From Vibrio sp. UCD-FRSSP16_30 (lineage in GTDB: Bacteria > Pseudomonadota > Gammaproteobacteria > Enterobacterales > Vibrionaceae): a stretch of 64,000 bases of DNA. Both the position numbers and the translations under genes were made by a program. Every line of letters begins with the position of its first letter. Within the stretch, counting starts at the first letter, position 1. Positions 47,296 through 56,827 of this stretch are shown piece after piece. The stretch lies in the NCBI RefSeq assembly GCF_001676025.1, contig NZ_LZFW01000001.1, positions 1 to 64,000 of the forward strand, given 5' to 3'. Below the pieces are notes generated by a model that was not told the DNA's origin, searched no databases, and saw only the letters and a program-made list of their open reading frames with translations.

Positions 47296-48087
47296 ATGAG
47301 AATCGCGCTCGGTATTGAATACGATGGTGCAAAATATTATGGCTGGCAACGACAAAATGATTTTGACTCTGTACAAGGTCGTTTAGAAAAAGCCTTATCA
47401 ACCGTCGCAAACCATCCAGTTGAAGTTCAATGTGCTGGTCGTACCGATACTGGAGTACACGGCACAGGGCAGGTGGTGCATTTTGATACCACAGCATCAA
47501 GAAAGTTAGTAGCATGGCAAATGGGCGCAAATGCCAATTTACCCAGTGATGTAGCGGTGCGCTGGGCCAAAGAAATGCCTGAAGAGTTTCATGCGCGTTT
47601 TAGTGCCACTGCCAGACGTTACCGATACATTATTTATAACCACAGTTTACGTCCTGCTATTCTTGCTAAGGGTGTGAGTCACTATCATGGCGATCTTGAT
47701 GTGGATAAAATGCATCAAGCGGCTCAGTTCTTATTAGGCGAAAATGATTTTAGCTCTTTTAGAGCAGCGCATTGCCAGTCAAATAGTCCATTTCGCAATA
47801 TGATGCACATTAACGTTAGTCGTCATAATCAATATATCGTAGTGGATATTAAGGCGAATGCGTTTGTTCACCACATGGTGCGTAACATTGTTGGCAGTTT
47901 GCTCGTTGTAGGTCGAAGTGAGCAACCGGTAGAGTGGATGGCATGGCTACTGGCACAAAAAAATCGCAGTTTAGCGGGCGCAACAGCGAAGGCGCACGGC
48001 TTATATTTGGTAAAAGTGGATTATCCGCAAGATTTTGGCCTACCAGAACTTCCTATGGGACCGCTGTTTTTACCTGAAGAAATGTGA
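47296..48087 (+). CDS. truA: TruA, tRNA pseudouridine(38-40) synthase
   Basis: TruA isomerises uridines 38, 39 and 40 of many tRNAs. The 263-residue protein begins [20 protein letters not shown] and has the catalytic Asp51 in [11 protein letters not shown], followed by RRYRYIIYN and a C-terminal [10 protein letters not shown] region. Size is typical. It lies between fimV and accD. Confidence 0.95.
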   Translation: MRIALGIEYDGAKYYGWQRQNDFDSVQGRLEKALSTVANHPVEVQCAGRTDTGVHGTGQVVHFDTTASRKLVAWQMGANANLPSDVAVRWAKEMPEEFHARFSATARRYRYIIYNHSLRPAILAKGVSHYHGDLDVDKMHQAAQFLLGENDFSSFRAAHCQSNSPFRNMMHINVSRHNQYIVVDIKANAFVHHMVRNIVGSLLVVGRSEQPVEWMAWLLAQKNRSLAGATAKAHGLYLVKVDYPQDFGLPELPMGPLFLPEEM

Positions 48088-48255
48088 CGAAAAGCAAAGT
48101 TAATATCAATTTAGCGTCATTTTCCTGTCATAATTAGGCGTTAACGGATAGGTACAACCAGTTTTTTATCTACACTCGAGTGGATATATGGTTTAATCCT
48201 TGCAAATTATCAACCTCTTGCCTTTTAGGCGAGAGCTTAATGAAAAAGGTCTTTC

Positions 48256-49179
48256 ATGAGTTGGATTGAGAAGATTTTCAATAAAAGCAGTATTTCACCG
48301 TCTCGCAAAGCGAATGTTCCAGAAGGTGTGTGGACTAAATGTACCTCTTGTGAGCAGGTTTTATATCAGGCAGAGCTACAACGTAACTTAGAAGTATGTC
48401 CTAAATGTGATCATCACATGCGTATTTCTGCACGTACACGCCTTGAGAGCTTTTTAGACGCAGATGGTCGCGAAGAACTGGGGGCAGAACTAGAGCCTCA
48501 AGATAAACTGAAGTTTAAAGATACTAAGCGTTATAAAGATCGTATTACGGCTTACCAAAAAAGCAGTGGCGAAAAAGACGCATTGATCGTAATGAAAGGC
48601 TCTTTGCATAACATGCCAGTAGTGGCTTGTGCCATGGAATTTAAATTCATGGGCGGCTCTATGGGTTCTGTTGTTGGTGCACGTTTTGTGCGCGCAGTAG
48701 ACGCGGCGATTGAAAACAACTGCGGTATGGTTTGTTTTTCTGCCAGTGGTGGCGCGCGCATGCAAGAGGCATTAATGTCTTTGATGCAAATGGCCAAAAC
48801 CAGTGCTGCTCTTGAGCGTCTTTCTAAGAAAGGCTTACCGTTTATTTCGGTAATGACTGACCCTACGATGGGCGGTGTATCGGCAAGTTTTGCTATGCTA
48901 GGTGACATCAACATCGGTGAACCTCGCGCAGTAATCGGTTTTGCGGGTCGTCGTGTTATTGAACAAACTGTGCGTGAAGACCTTCCTGAAGGTTTCCAAA
49001 CGAGTGAGTTCTTATTGGAGCATGGCGGGATCGATATGATTGTTGATCGTCGTGAAATGCGTCAATGTGTGAGTGGTTTGCTGGCTAAAATGACTAACCA
49101 TTCATCACCTGTGAACATTTTGGGGCAACAAGCTTCAAAAGAGGCTCAATACGAAGTACCCGTAGCGCCAGAAAAATAG
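48256..49179 (+). CDS. accD: AccD, acetyl-CoA carboxylase carboxyltransferase beta subunit
   Basis: AccD with AccA transfers carboxyl from biotin to acetyl-CoA, making malonyl-CoA. The 307-residue protein has an N-terminal four-Cys zinc ribbon (CTSC ... CPKC, residues ~29-51) and the crotonase-like carboxyltransferase domain with [20 protein letters not shown] (~157-176) and [15 protein letters not shown] (~202-216). It starts the conserved accD-folC-dedD-cvpA-purF run. Confidence 0.96.
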   Translation: MSWIEKIFNKSSISPSRKANVPEGVWTKCTSCEQVLYQAELQRNLEVCPKCDHHMRISARTRLESFLDADGREELGAELEPQDKLKFKDTKRYKDRITAYQKSSGEKDALIVMKGSLHNMPVVACAMEFKFMGGSMGSVVGARFVRAVDAAIENNCGMVCFSASGGARMQEALMSLMQMAKTSAALERLSKKGLPFISVMTDPTMGGVSASFAMLGDINIGEPRAVIGFAGRRVIEQTVREDLPEGFQTSEFLLEHGGIDMIVDRREMRQCVSGLLAKMTNHSSPVNILGQQASKEAQYEVPVAPEK

Positions 49180-49220
49180 TACAGTACTCATTATCTACCG
49201 TTTAAGCGTTATATAGATTG

Positions 49221-50495
49221 ATGAGTTCATATATCCCACAAGCCACATCATCCTTAGCGGTGTGGCTTGACTATTTACAGTCCATCCATACCAGTGCCAT
49301 TGACTTAGGTCTTGACCGCATTTCTCAAGTGGCCACACAGGCACAGCCGAGTTTAACTAAACCAGCCCCTAAAGTGATTACCGTTGCCGGTACTAATGGC
49401 AAAGGTTCAACTTGCGCGATTATGGAAGCAATACTTCTTGATGCAGGTTACAGCGTTGGCGTTTACAGTTCTCCCCATTTAATTCGCTACAATGAGCGTG
49501 TTCGTATTAACGGACAAGAATTGGATGAGCAGTACCATGTGGATGCCTTTTGCGCTATAGAAGCTTTACGAGGCGATATTAGCCTGAGTTTCTTTGAGTA
49601 TGCGACTCTTGCAGCCTTGCATCTATTTCAGCAACAAAAAGTGGATGTTGTGGTATTGGAAGTTGGATTAGGTGGTCGATTAGATGCGACCAATATTGTT
49701 GATCATGATGTCAGTGTGATTACTAGCCTTGCTATCGATCATGTTGACTGGCTTGGTGACGACATTAATGTCATTGGCTTTGAAAAAGCCGGTATTTTTA
49801 GATCAGGCAAACCTGCCATTTGCGGGCAACCCAATGCCCCAATGACTGTCGCAGCGCACGCTGATGATATTGGCGCGACTTTGTATCAAGTCGGCTATCA
49901 ATATGAATATGAAGAAAAAGAGTCATTGTGGAATTGGCAGTCGGGTAGCTTTGATGTTAAAGACTTGCCTAAACCCAATCTACCGCTTGCTAATGCCGCC
50001 ACAGCGCTGATGGCATTGGGCGTGTCGGATTTAGAACTGACGGATATGAATATTGTGAATGGGCTAAACAAGGCTCAGTTGGCGGGAAGAATGCAATATT
50101 TATCCCATGCGCCCACCATTATTCTTGATGTGGCTCATAATCCACATTCTGCTGAGTATCTTGTCACTCAACTTCAATCTAAATACCCACAGCAGAAGAT
50201 TCGCGCTGTGATCGGTATGCTTTATGATAAAGATGTGGAAGCGACGCTTAAAGTGCTATCAAATTGCACAGAGCATTGGTATCCCGCATCACTACAAGGC
50301 CCAAGAGCAGCCTCTGCTCAAGAACTCTGTCAACACTTAGCTGATAACACGAAAGCTTATGATAATCCTGTACTCGCATTTGAGCAGGCGCTTAGTGATG
50401 CAAGCAAAGAAGACGTTATAGTGGTAATGGGTTCATTTTTTACCGTAGGTGCCGTGTTAGAACATTGGCAAACAAGGAGTAACAATGGCGAGTAA
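49221..50495 (+). CDS. folC: FolC, folylpolyglutamate/dihydrofolate synthase
   Basis: FolC adds glutamate to dihydropteroate and extends folate polyglutamate tails. The 424-residue protein has the P-loop VAGTNGKGSTCA (residues ~54-65), the FEYATLAALHLF and VVLEVGLGGRLDATN stretches typical of Mur-ligase relatives, and the C-terminal DVAHNPHSAEYL (~308-319). The ATG is preferred over a TTG one codon upstream. The 3' end overlaps dedD by 11 bases. Confidence 0.95.
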   Translation: MSSYIPQATSSLAVWLDYLQSIHTSAIDLGLDRISQVATQAQPSLTKPAPKVITVAGTNGKGSTCAIMEAILLDAGYSVGVYSSPHLIRYNERVRINGQELDEQYHVDAFCAIEALRGDISLSFFEYATLAALHLFQQQKVDVVVLEVGLGGRLDATNIVDHDVSVITSLAIDHVDWLGDDINVIGFEKAGIFRSGKPAICGQPNAPMTVAAHADDIGATLYQVGYQYEYEEKESLWNWQSGSFDVKDLPKPNLPLANAATALMALGVSDLELTDMNIVNGLNKAQLAGRMQYLSHAPTIILDVAHNPHSAEYLVTQLQSKYPQQKIRAVIGMLYDKDVEATLKVLSNCTEHWYPASLQGPRAASAQELCQHLADNTKAYDNPVLAFEQALSDASKEDVIVVMGSFFTVGAVLEHWQTRSNNGE

Positions 50496-51102
50496 ATTTC
50501 AAAATCGCTTAGTCGGGACTATCGTCTTGGTTGCCGTAGGGGTGATTGTGCTCCCGGATATATTAGATGGAGAGAAATCTCACTATCAAGAGCAGTCTGT
50601 CGCGATTCCTATTAAGCCTCAGCTTGAGTCTGAGGTTGAATCATTTGCGGTGGTTGATCCTGTAGAAGAAGAGGTTTCTTTACCGCCAGAACCGGTGGAA
50701 GAGGTGATTCATGAGCATCATACTCAACAAAAGCATACTCAACCAGCCAAACACGTTGCAGAGGTGAAACATCACACAAAAGCTGCAGCAAAACCGACAG
50801 TGCATCATAAACCTGAAGTTGTGAAGGTTAAAGAGCGCAAAGTTGCAGAGCGCAATCAGTATCAAGACAGTGGTTGGATTATTCAATTAATTGCGCTTCG
50901 CAGTGAAGATAATGCAAACACAATGGCCAAAGATCTGCGTAATAGCGGTTATCGTGCAAATGTTGTGAAAGCGAATAACTTTTATCGAGTGATGGTCGGT
51001 CCGGATGTATCCCGTTCTAAACTCGAAAAACAACTGCCTAAATTGAAAAAGCTCTCGGGCGCTCAAGGGCAGATCCAGACATTTAAGCCACTAAAACCAT
51101 AA
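50485..51102 (+). CDS. dedD: DedD-like SPOR-domain cell division protein
   Basis: The 205-residue protein has an N-terminal membrane helix (residues ~8-25), a Pro/Glu and His/Lys-rich linker (~50-120), and a C-terminal SPOR domain (~128-203, starting GWIIQLIALRSEDNANTMA) that binds denuded peptidoglycan at the septum. DedD is a non-essential division protein recruited to the septal ring. An AAGGAG ribosome binding site lies within folC. Confidence 0.9.
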   Translation: MASKFQNRLVGTIVLVAVGVIVLPDILDGEKSHYQEQSVAIPIKPQLESEVESFAVVDPVEEEVSLPPEPVEEVIHEHHTQQKHTQPAKHVAEVKHHTKAAAKPTVHHKPEVVKVKERKVAERNQYQDSGWIIQLIALRSEDNANTMAKDLRNSGYRANVVKANNFYRVMVGPDVSRSKLEKQLPKLKKLSGAQGQIQTFKPLKP

Positions 51103-51138
51103 AGAAAACGTTTGCGTCGCGCATTTTTCTGTTAGAAT
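51102..51138 (+). promoter_or_regulatory. cvpA-purF promoter with a PurR-like operator
   Basis: AAGAAAACGTTTGCGT (51102-51117) matches 14 of 16 bases of the PurR box ACGCAAACGTTTGCGT. It overlaps a candidate -35 (TTTGCG, 51111-51116), with a -10 TAGAAT at 51133-51138, 16 bases further. PurR with hypoxanthine or guanine represses cvpA-purF in E. coli from the same position. A GCGCGCATT...AATGCGCGC inverted repeat lies around the -10. Confidence 0.75.
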
Positions 51139-51165
51139 GCGCGCCAGCATGAGGAAGTAAAGCTC

Positions 51166-51663
51166 ATGAATTGGATAGATTTTATTATTCTAGGTGTGAT
51201 CGGCTTATCTGCGCTGATCAGTTTGGTTCGAGGATTTGTTAAAGAAGCATTGTCTTTAGTAATTTGGGCTGGCGCCTTCTTTATTGCCAGTCAGTATTAC
51301 ACAAGGTTGGCAGTGTACTTTACCAACATCCAAGATAACATGATTCGAAATGGGGCTGCGGTTGCCGCTCTGTTTGTCACAACATTGATTGTTGGTGCAG
51401 TAATTAACTACACCATAGGTCAATTGGTTCAGAAGACCGGCTTGTCGGGAACTGACCGAGTGCTCGGTATTGTGTTTGGTACATTACGCGGCGTGTTAAT
51501 CGTTGCTGCGGTACTGTTTTTCTTGGATGCATTCACCAGTTTGTCAAATGCCGACTGGTGGCGTCAATCCCAGTTGATTCCCGAATTTAGTCGTCTGATC
51601 GCACCGTTTTTCGAACATCTTAAAGAAACGTCTAGCTTTTTATCCGGCGTGGTAAAAGCTTAA
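51166..51663 (+). CDS. cvpA: CvpA family membrane protein
   Basis: The 165-residue protein has four hydrophobic segments and the CvpA signature MNWIDFIILGVIGLSALISL (residues 1-20) followed by VRGFVKEALSLV. CvpA is needed for colicin V production in E. coli and contributes to envelope stress resistance in several pathogens; its molecular activity is unknown. GAGGAAG precedes the ATG. It is co-transcribed with purF 25 bases downstream. Confidence 0.92.
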   Translation: MNWIDFIILGVIGLSALISLVRGFVKEALSLVIWAGAFFIASQYYTRLAVYFTNIQDNMIRNGAAVAALFVTTLIVGAVINYTIGQLVQKTGLSGTDRVLGIVFGTLRGVLIVAAVLFFLDAFTSLSNADWWRQSQLIPEFSRLIAPFFEHLKETSSFLSGVVKA

Positions 51664-51688
51664 CTGACCAATACTGAGGGTTTTAGAC

Positions 51689-53203
51689 ATGTGTGGTATT
51701 GTTGGAATTGTTGGTACAACTCCTGTTAATCAATCGATTTATGATGCGCTGACCGTTTTGCAGCATCGTGGGCAAGATGCAGCGGGTATTGTTACCATAG
51801 ATAGCAATCGTTTTCGTCTACGTAAAGCGAATGGTTTAGTTAAGGATGTGTTTGAAGTAAAACACATGCAACGCTTACAAGGTACAGTGGGAATTGGACA
51901 CGTCCGTTACCCAACTGCAGGGAGCTCTAGTGCTTCTGAAGCTCAACCGTTCTACGTTAACTCTCCTTTTGGTATTACGCTTGCTCACAACGGTAATCTA
52001 ACCAACGCTGCTGAAGTGCGTCAGAACCTTTTTGAAAAAGATCGTCGCCATGTAAATACAACTTCTGATTCAGAAGTGCTATTAAATGTACTTGCGCATA
52101 ACATCGATATGACAAAAACATTTAACATCACAGAGCAAGATGTATTTGAAGCGGTAGAGCGTGTACATGAAACTATTCGTGGTGCTTACGCGGTAACGGC
52201 AATGATCATCGGCCACGGTATGGTTGCTTTTCGCGACCCTAATGGTATCCGTCCTCTTTGCTTAGGTAAGCGTGAAGTGGAAGGTGGCATTGAATACATG
52301 GTGGCTTCAGAGTCTGTTGCACTTGATGCTGTTGGCTTTGATTTCATGAGAGATGTAGCCCCTGGTGAAGCGGTTTACATTACTTTTGATGGCAAGTTGT
52401 TTACTCAGCAATGTGCAAAAAATCCACAATTGAACCCATGTATTTTTGAGTTTGTTTATTTTGCACGTCCTGATTCCTTTATTGATAAAATTTCGGTTTA
52501 CAGTGCTCGTGTTGAAATGGGCAACAAACTGGGTGAGAAAATCAAACAAGAGTGGGGCGATTTAGACATTGACGTGGTGATCCCTATCCCTGAAACGTCA
52601 TGTGATATCGCATTGCAGATTGCACAGATCATCGATAAACCTTATCGCCAAGGTTTTGTTAAAAACCGCTATGTTGGCCGTACGTTTATCATGCCAGGTC
52701 AGCAACAACGTAAAAAATCAGTTCGTCGTAAACTCAACGCTATTCGTTCTGAGTTTAAAGGCAAGAACGTATTACTTGTTGATGACTCAATTGTTCGTGG
52801 TACTACTTCAGAGCAGATTATTGAAATGGCGCGCGACTCAGGTGCAAACAAGGTTTATATCGTTTCTGCAGCACCAGAGGTTCGCTTCCCGAACGTTTAC
52901 GGCATCGATATGCCAAGTGCAAATGAGTTGATTGCTCATGGTCGTGAAGCGGATGAGATTGCTGAGTTAATTGGCGCTGATGGCTTGATGTTCCAATCCC
53001 TTGAAGATCTTGTTTCTGCAGTCGGTGAGGGTAACCCTGACGTGAATGTATTTGAAACTTCCGTATTCAGTGGTCAATACGTTACCGGTGATGTGGATCA
53101 GAAGTATCTCGATTTCTTAGATTCAATGCGTTCTGATGATGTGAAAGCAGACAATATGGCGCAAGATATCGCAAACCTTGAGATGTATAACGAAGGCGCT
53201 TAA
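51689..53203 (+). CDS. purF: PurF, amidophosphoribosyltransferase
   Basis: PurF makes phosphoribosylamine from PRPP and glutamine, the first committed step of purine synthesis. The 504-residue protein starts MCGIVGIVG, so Cys2 becomes the N-terminal nucleophile of the glutaminase domain after Met removal. It has [19 protein letters not shown] (~residues 71-89) and the PRPP loop [17 protein letters not shown] (~362-378). It has no long propeptide and no Fe-S cysteines, the E. coli type. Confidence 0.96.
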   Translation: MCGIVGIVGTTPVNQSIYDALTVLQHRGQDAAGIVTIDSNRFRLRKANGLVKDVFEVKHMQRLQGTVGIGHVRYPTAGSSSASEAQPFYVNSPFGITLAHNGNLTNAAEVRQNLFEKDRRHVNTTSDSEVLLNVLAHNIDMTKTFNITEQDVFEAVERVHETIRGAYAVTAMIIGHGMVAFRDPNGIRPLCLGKREVEGGIEYMVASESVALDAVGFDFMRDVAPGEAVYITFDGKLFTQQCAKNPQLNPCIFEFVYFARPDSFIDKISVYSARVEMGNKLGEKIKQEWGDLDIDVVIPIPETSCDIALQIAQIIDKPYRQGFVKNRYVGRTFIMPGQQQRKKSVRRKLNAIRSEFKGKNVLLVDDSIVRGTTSEQIIEMARDSGANKVYIVSAAPEVRFPNVYGIDMPSANELIAHGREADEIAELIGADGLMFQSLEDLVSAVGEGNPDVNVFETSVFSGQYVTGDVDQKYLDFLDSMRSDDVKADNMAQDIANLEMYNEGA

Positions 53204-53224
53204 TACTCCTTTGTTTTAGAACTA

Positions 53225-53257
53225 AAAAAGGCTCTGCATTTGCAGAGCCTTTTTGTT
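53225..53257 (+). terminator. Terminator of cvpA-purF
   Basis: AAAAAGGCTCTGCA (53225-53238) pairs perfectly with TGCAGAGCCTTTTT (53241-53254), followed by GTTTG. The A run also allows use from the other strand. Confidence 0.9.
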
Positions 53258-53289
53258 TGTACGGCATCTTTAATTAAGCAAATTTTCTA

Positions 53290-53356
53290 ATACCAATCAC
53301 AGTCAGTAGAGGAATATCCTAGTTGGATTTGTTCATTTACTGACTGTGATTGGTAT
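53290..53356. repeat. 67-bp perfect inverted repeat related to the 162-bp family
   Basis: ATACCAATCACAGTCAGTA (53290-53308) and its exact reverse complement TACTGACTGTGATTGGTAT (53338-53356) flank 29 bases. The outer ATACCAAT...ATTGGTAT ends are the same as those of the three 162-bp repeats. It lies between the purF terminator and the aphB stop. Confidence 0.85.
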
Positions 53357-53372
53357 TATTTTTGTTATTGAT

Positions 53373-54248
53373 TTAGTTAAAGTAATCGCGAATGTAATCG
53401 ATAAATAGACGCGTTTTTTCAGGGATATGATCTTTGTGATTATAAAGCATGAAAATGTCGCGTGGGTTAGCGGTCCATTCAGGTAATACTTGCACAAGTC
53501 CGCCAGATTCGATGTGTTGGTCAACCATCACATCAGGAACAAGTGCGATACCAACACCACAAGAACAAGCGTGTCTTACCACGTTAAGATCAGATGCTTC
53601 TAAGCGACCCTTTGCCTTATTCACCACTGTCTCACCATGGATATTAACCAGTGACCAGTGAGTAAGAGGCAGACCTTTCAACAAAGAGTGCGCTGTAAGG
53701 TCTTCAGCGTGCTGTAGAGAGGTTGTATTGTTCTTTAGGTAATCTGGGCTAGCAACTAGAATGTCTTTCACTTCTGTGAGCTTTCTAGCGATTAGATTAG
53801 AATCTCGTTGAGGGCCAACTCGGAAAATCATATCCCATTCAGTTGGGTCTAATTCATCTGCACGGTTAGTCATGTTCAGATCGATTTGAATGTCAGGGTA
53901 AGTTTTCATAAACCCTTCCATTAGAGGCATTAGCATACGCTTGGTAAGGTTAGCGGGAGAAGAAACTCTCAAGCGCCCTGCTGCTCCTCGACATTCTTCA
54001 CCCAATTCAACTGCAGAAGTGGAAATTTGTTTCAGAAGTGGACCACACTGCTCATAGAAACGTTGTCCTGCTTCTGTCAGCGTTAGCTTACGTGCATGTC
54101 GATTTAGAAGGCGCAAATCAATCGCATCCTCTAACGCTTGTATGCGTCGTGTGATAGTTGCAACTGGAATTCTAGTTGCTCGTGATGTTGCTGTATAGCT
54201 TCCATGCTCCACGACTTGGCGGAACAAATTGAGGTCATCGAGTTTCAT
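53373..54248 (-). CDS. aphB: AphB-like LysR regulator
   Basis: The product has the LysR helix-turn-helix (MKLDDLNLF at the start, then IPVATITRRIQALEDAIDLR) and an effector domain (residues ~90-290) with DPTEWDMIFRVGPQRDSNLIARK and NPRDIFMLYNHKDHIPEK. These agree closely with AphB of V. cholerae, which with AphA activates tcpPH and responds to low oxygen and acid pH. The second ATG (54248) is chosen: it gives MKLDDLNLF and 291 residues, the AphB length; the ATG at 54260 would add four. Gene order aphB, response regulator, ybaN, apt, dnaX also recalls V. cholerae. In this organism it may control acid or anaerobic responses rather than virulence. Confidence 0.85.
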   Translation of the reverse strand: MKLDDLNLFRQVVEHGSYTATSRATRIPVATITRRIQALEDAIDLRLLNRHARKLTLTEAGQRFYEQCGPLLKQISTSAVELGEECRGAAGRLRVSSPANLTKRMLMPLMEGFMKTYPDIQIDLNMTNRADELDPTEWDMIFRVGPQRDSNLIARKLTEVKDILVASPDYLKNNTTSLQHAEDLTAHSLLKGLPLTHWSLVNIHGETVVNKAKGRLEASDLNVVRHACSCGVGIALVPDVMVDQHIESGGLVQVLPEWTANPRDIFMLYNHKDHIPEKTRLFIDYIRDYFN

Positions 54249-54434
54249 TGTGTCTTTCATGATCTAGATATGCACTCACATAAATGAGGGTATAAACCCT
54301 ATGGGTGAAGATGATTAAGGCGTTATTATCAATCAGTTTAAACAATTTGTCGTTAAAATAACTCAATTATCTTTGTTAATATTTTGACGACCATCTAATG
54401 TTATATCTAATAAAATAGACTTAAAGAGTGTAAA

Positions 54435-55523
54435 GTGCACGTAGAAAATAGCTTATTGGAACTGCAAATGATTGAAAAACAAGCAGGTGATGTATTAATC
54501 CTCGATGATGATGTCGTTTTTAGGACTTTAGTGAGTTCATTACTTAAAGCGCAAAATTATCGTGTTTTTGAAGCTGACAATGGATTAGTCGGTTTACAAC
54601 ATTTATCTAAACATGTTCCGGACTTAGTTATTTGTGATATTGAAATGCCATTATTAGATGGTATTGAGTTTGTTGAAGAGGTCAGTCAGCAATATCCTTC
54701 GTTACCAATGATCGTGGTTTCGGGGACCGATAAAATATCGGTAGTGGCGAAAGCGTTAAAGTTTGGAATTAAAGATTTTGTCACTAAACCCATTACTGAT
54801 CCTACCCACTTACTTAAAACTGTCGCCAGCACGCTTAAAGAAGCACAAGATTGTGCTGTAACAGGGCGAGATTTTACCAGTCAATGGTTTCAGCTTAATC
54901 AGCAAGGTGAATTGCCCGATGATCAAGAACTGCATTGGCATTTAGACTATTTGCATCAAAACCCGAGTATCTCAAGAGATCTTTTGCAAGCCCTTGTACC
55001 CGAAGATAAAACTCATCAAGGGGTTTGGCGTTGTCATTTCAGAGTTCTGCAAAGTTTAGACACTTTGCCGGTGGTTTATGACTATGCATGGGGTATGAAC
55101 GGTCAGTTTTTATTTTATGTACTGGACTCAGACTCTAGTGAGCAATATGGCGTATCCACAACCTTATTAATTCGCGCCTTATTTAATGATTACATTCGTA
55201 GTCAGGAAGGGCCGGTATTCCATATCCAAGATCTGGTGAGTAGTTTAAATAAAGGCATACGTTATGCCGATTATGGTGAGCCAATTAATGCGGTTATTGG
55301 CTTAGCTGATTTTCCAAATAAAGAGTTTCAAGTATTAAGTGCCGGGCTTGATGGTACGTGGTCGAATAGCTTGACCGGCAACACATTAGTTTCGCAAATT
55401 AGTTTGGGTGAAGATGAGTCATTAACACAACAGGTTTTCCCATTGGCATCAACGGGTAAAAACACTCTAAAGTTAAGTGGATTATCTCAAGCAAATTGCC
55501 AAATTATTATCGAAGGGGAATAG
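54435..55523 (+). CDS. RssB-like orphan response regulator
   Basis: The 362-residue protein has an N-terminal receiver domain (residues ~18-135) with DDD, the phosphoacceptor Asp in DLVICDIEMPLLDGIEF (~66-70), the Thr/Ser in IVVSGTD and the Lys in DFVTKPITD. The C-terminal half (~190-360) resembles the degenerate PP2C-type domain of RssB, without the metal-binding aspartates of active phosphatases. RssB delivers RpoS to ClpXP; whether this one does is not shown by sequence. It has no DNA-binding domain. Start is GTG with a weak ribosome binding site; divergent from aphB. Confidence 0.78.
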   Translation: MHVENSLLELQMIEKQAGDVLILDDDVVFRTLVSSLLKAQNYRVFEADNGLVGLQHLSKHVPDLVICDIEMPLLDGIEFVEEVSQQYPSLPMIVVSGTDKISVVAKALKFGIKDFVTKPITDPTHLLKTVASTLKEAQDCAVTGRDFTSQWFQLNQQGELPDDQELHWHLDYLHQNPSISRDLLQALVPEDKTHQGVWRCHFRVLQSLDTLPVVYDYAWGMNGQFLFYVLDSDSSEQYGVSTTLLIRALFNDYIRSQEGPVFHIQDLVSSLNKGIRYADYGEPINAVIGLADFPNKEFQVLSAGLDGTWSNSLTGNTLVSQISLGEDESLTQQVFPLASTGKNTLKLSGLSQANCQIIIEGE

Positions 55524-55601
55524 GCAGAATAAGTTGTCCTGTTGTTTTTTTAATAGTTCAGATATTCTGCACGGTAATATTTAGATCGTACGGGTAAAAG
55601 T

Positions 55602-55985
55602 GTGGATAGTGCTCCTACCTCGATAAAAAGAGTTGTTTTAATCTGCATTGGCATCATCAGTCTACTGTTAGGTGTGCTTGGTGCGATATTACCTTTACTT
55701 CCCACTACGCCGTTTATATTGCTTGCCAGTGCGTGCTTTATGCGCGCTTCACCACGTTTAAATCAAAAGCTCTTATCACATTCGACATTTGGTCCAATCA
55801 TTGAGCATTGGCAACAAAGCCGTAGTATGCAGCGCGTAGTTAAACGAAAAGCGAGCATGATGACTGTGTTGAGCTTTGCCATTTCCATCTATTTTGTTCC
55901 ATTAATATGGGTGAAGTTGGCGCTGGTGGTACTTATGAGTGGATTACTGACCTATTTGTGGCGATTACCTGAGCCTACGGTATAG
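55602..55985 (+). CDS. ybaN: YbaN family (DUF454) inner-membrane protein
   Basis: The 127-residue protein has three to four membrane segments and the DUF454 motif LGAILPLLPTTPFILLASACF (residues ~27-47) followed by RASPRLNQKLLSH. The function is unknown. The GTG start follows GGGTAAAAGT. Its place before apt is shared with E. coli (ybaN-apt). Confidence 0.88.
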   Translation: MDSAPTSIKRVVLICIGIISLLLGVLGAILPLLPTTPFILLASACFMRASPRLNQKLLSHSTFGPIIEHWQQSRSMQRVVKRKASMMTVLSFAISIYFVPLIWVKLALVVLMSGLLTYLWRLPEPTV

Positions 55986-56257
55986 TTCGAGAATGAAAAC
56001 TTGAGGTATAGCATAGTGTGACTTGCTCAAAATTGATAAACTCACTACTATGACGTCCACTTATATCAATCTAAATGTGTGATGATTAACATCCCGTTTA
56101 AATTGGTATCAATCACATCCAACCTGATAGTAAATCTCACGTCTCACAAGCCAATTATTAAGCTAGAGTATGACTGAGTCACGATAAACGACTCCTTTTG
56201 CTGTGAATCTAGATGAGTACTGCATGGTTAACAACTGACATAACAGTAAGAATAATT

Positions 56258-56803
56258 ATGAATATTGAAAAGCAAGCCTTGGTCAAAGCAAGTATTAAAA
56301 GTATCACTGATTATCCTAAACCAGGCATCTTGTTCCGTGATGTCACCAGTTTGATGGAAGATGCTCAAGCATATAAAGCATCCATTGAGATGTTCATTGA
56401 GCGCTACCAAGGCATGGGATTTACTAAGGTCGTGGGCACAGAGGCGCGCGGTTTCTTATTTGGTGCGCCACTTGCTTTAGAGCTAGGCATTGGTTTTGTG
56501 CCAGTGCGTAAGCCGGGTAAACTACCACGCGAAACGATTTCTCAATCTTATGAATTAGAATACGGTACCGATGTACTAGAAATTCATACTGATGCGATTG
56601 TTGAAGGCGACAAAGTGCTAGTGGTTGATGATTTATTAGCAACTGGCGGCACCATTGAAGCAACCACTAAACTTATCCGTCAGTTAGGTGGGGAAGTTGA
56701 ACATGCGGCGTTTGTCATCAACTTACCAGAAATTGGTGGCGATAAACGCATTGCAAAAATGGGCATCGAAGTCTTTAGCCTATGCGAGTTTGACGGCCAC
56801 TAA
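56258..56803 (+). CDS. apt: Apt, adenine phosphoribosyltransferase
   Basis: Apt salvages adenine to AMP using PRPP. The product has the start [38 protein letters not shown] (residues ~62-79) and the PRPP-binding loop [17 protein letters not shown] (~120-136). The frame is open from 56213, but the ATG at 56258 gives 181 residues, the usual length. The 272 bases before it hold no other gene. Confidence 0.95.
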   Translation: MNIEKQALVKASIKSITDYPKPGILFRDVTSLMEDAQAYKASIEMFIERYQGMGFTKVVGTEARGFLFGAPLALELGIGFVPVRKPGKLPRETISQSYELEYGTDVLEIHTDAIVEGDKVLVVDDLLATGGTIEATTKLIRQLGGEVEHAAFVINLPEIGGDKRIAKMGIEVFSLCEFDGH

Positions 56804-56827
56804 TTCATTGTCATATCAGGATAATTA

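Noticed and set aside
56101..56120. Further copy of the 162-bp repeat near apt
   Set aside because: Only TTGGTATCAATCAC resembles an end; no matching second end or inner hairpin was found.
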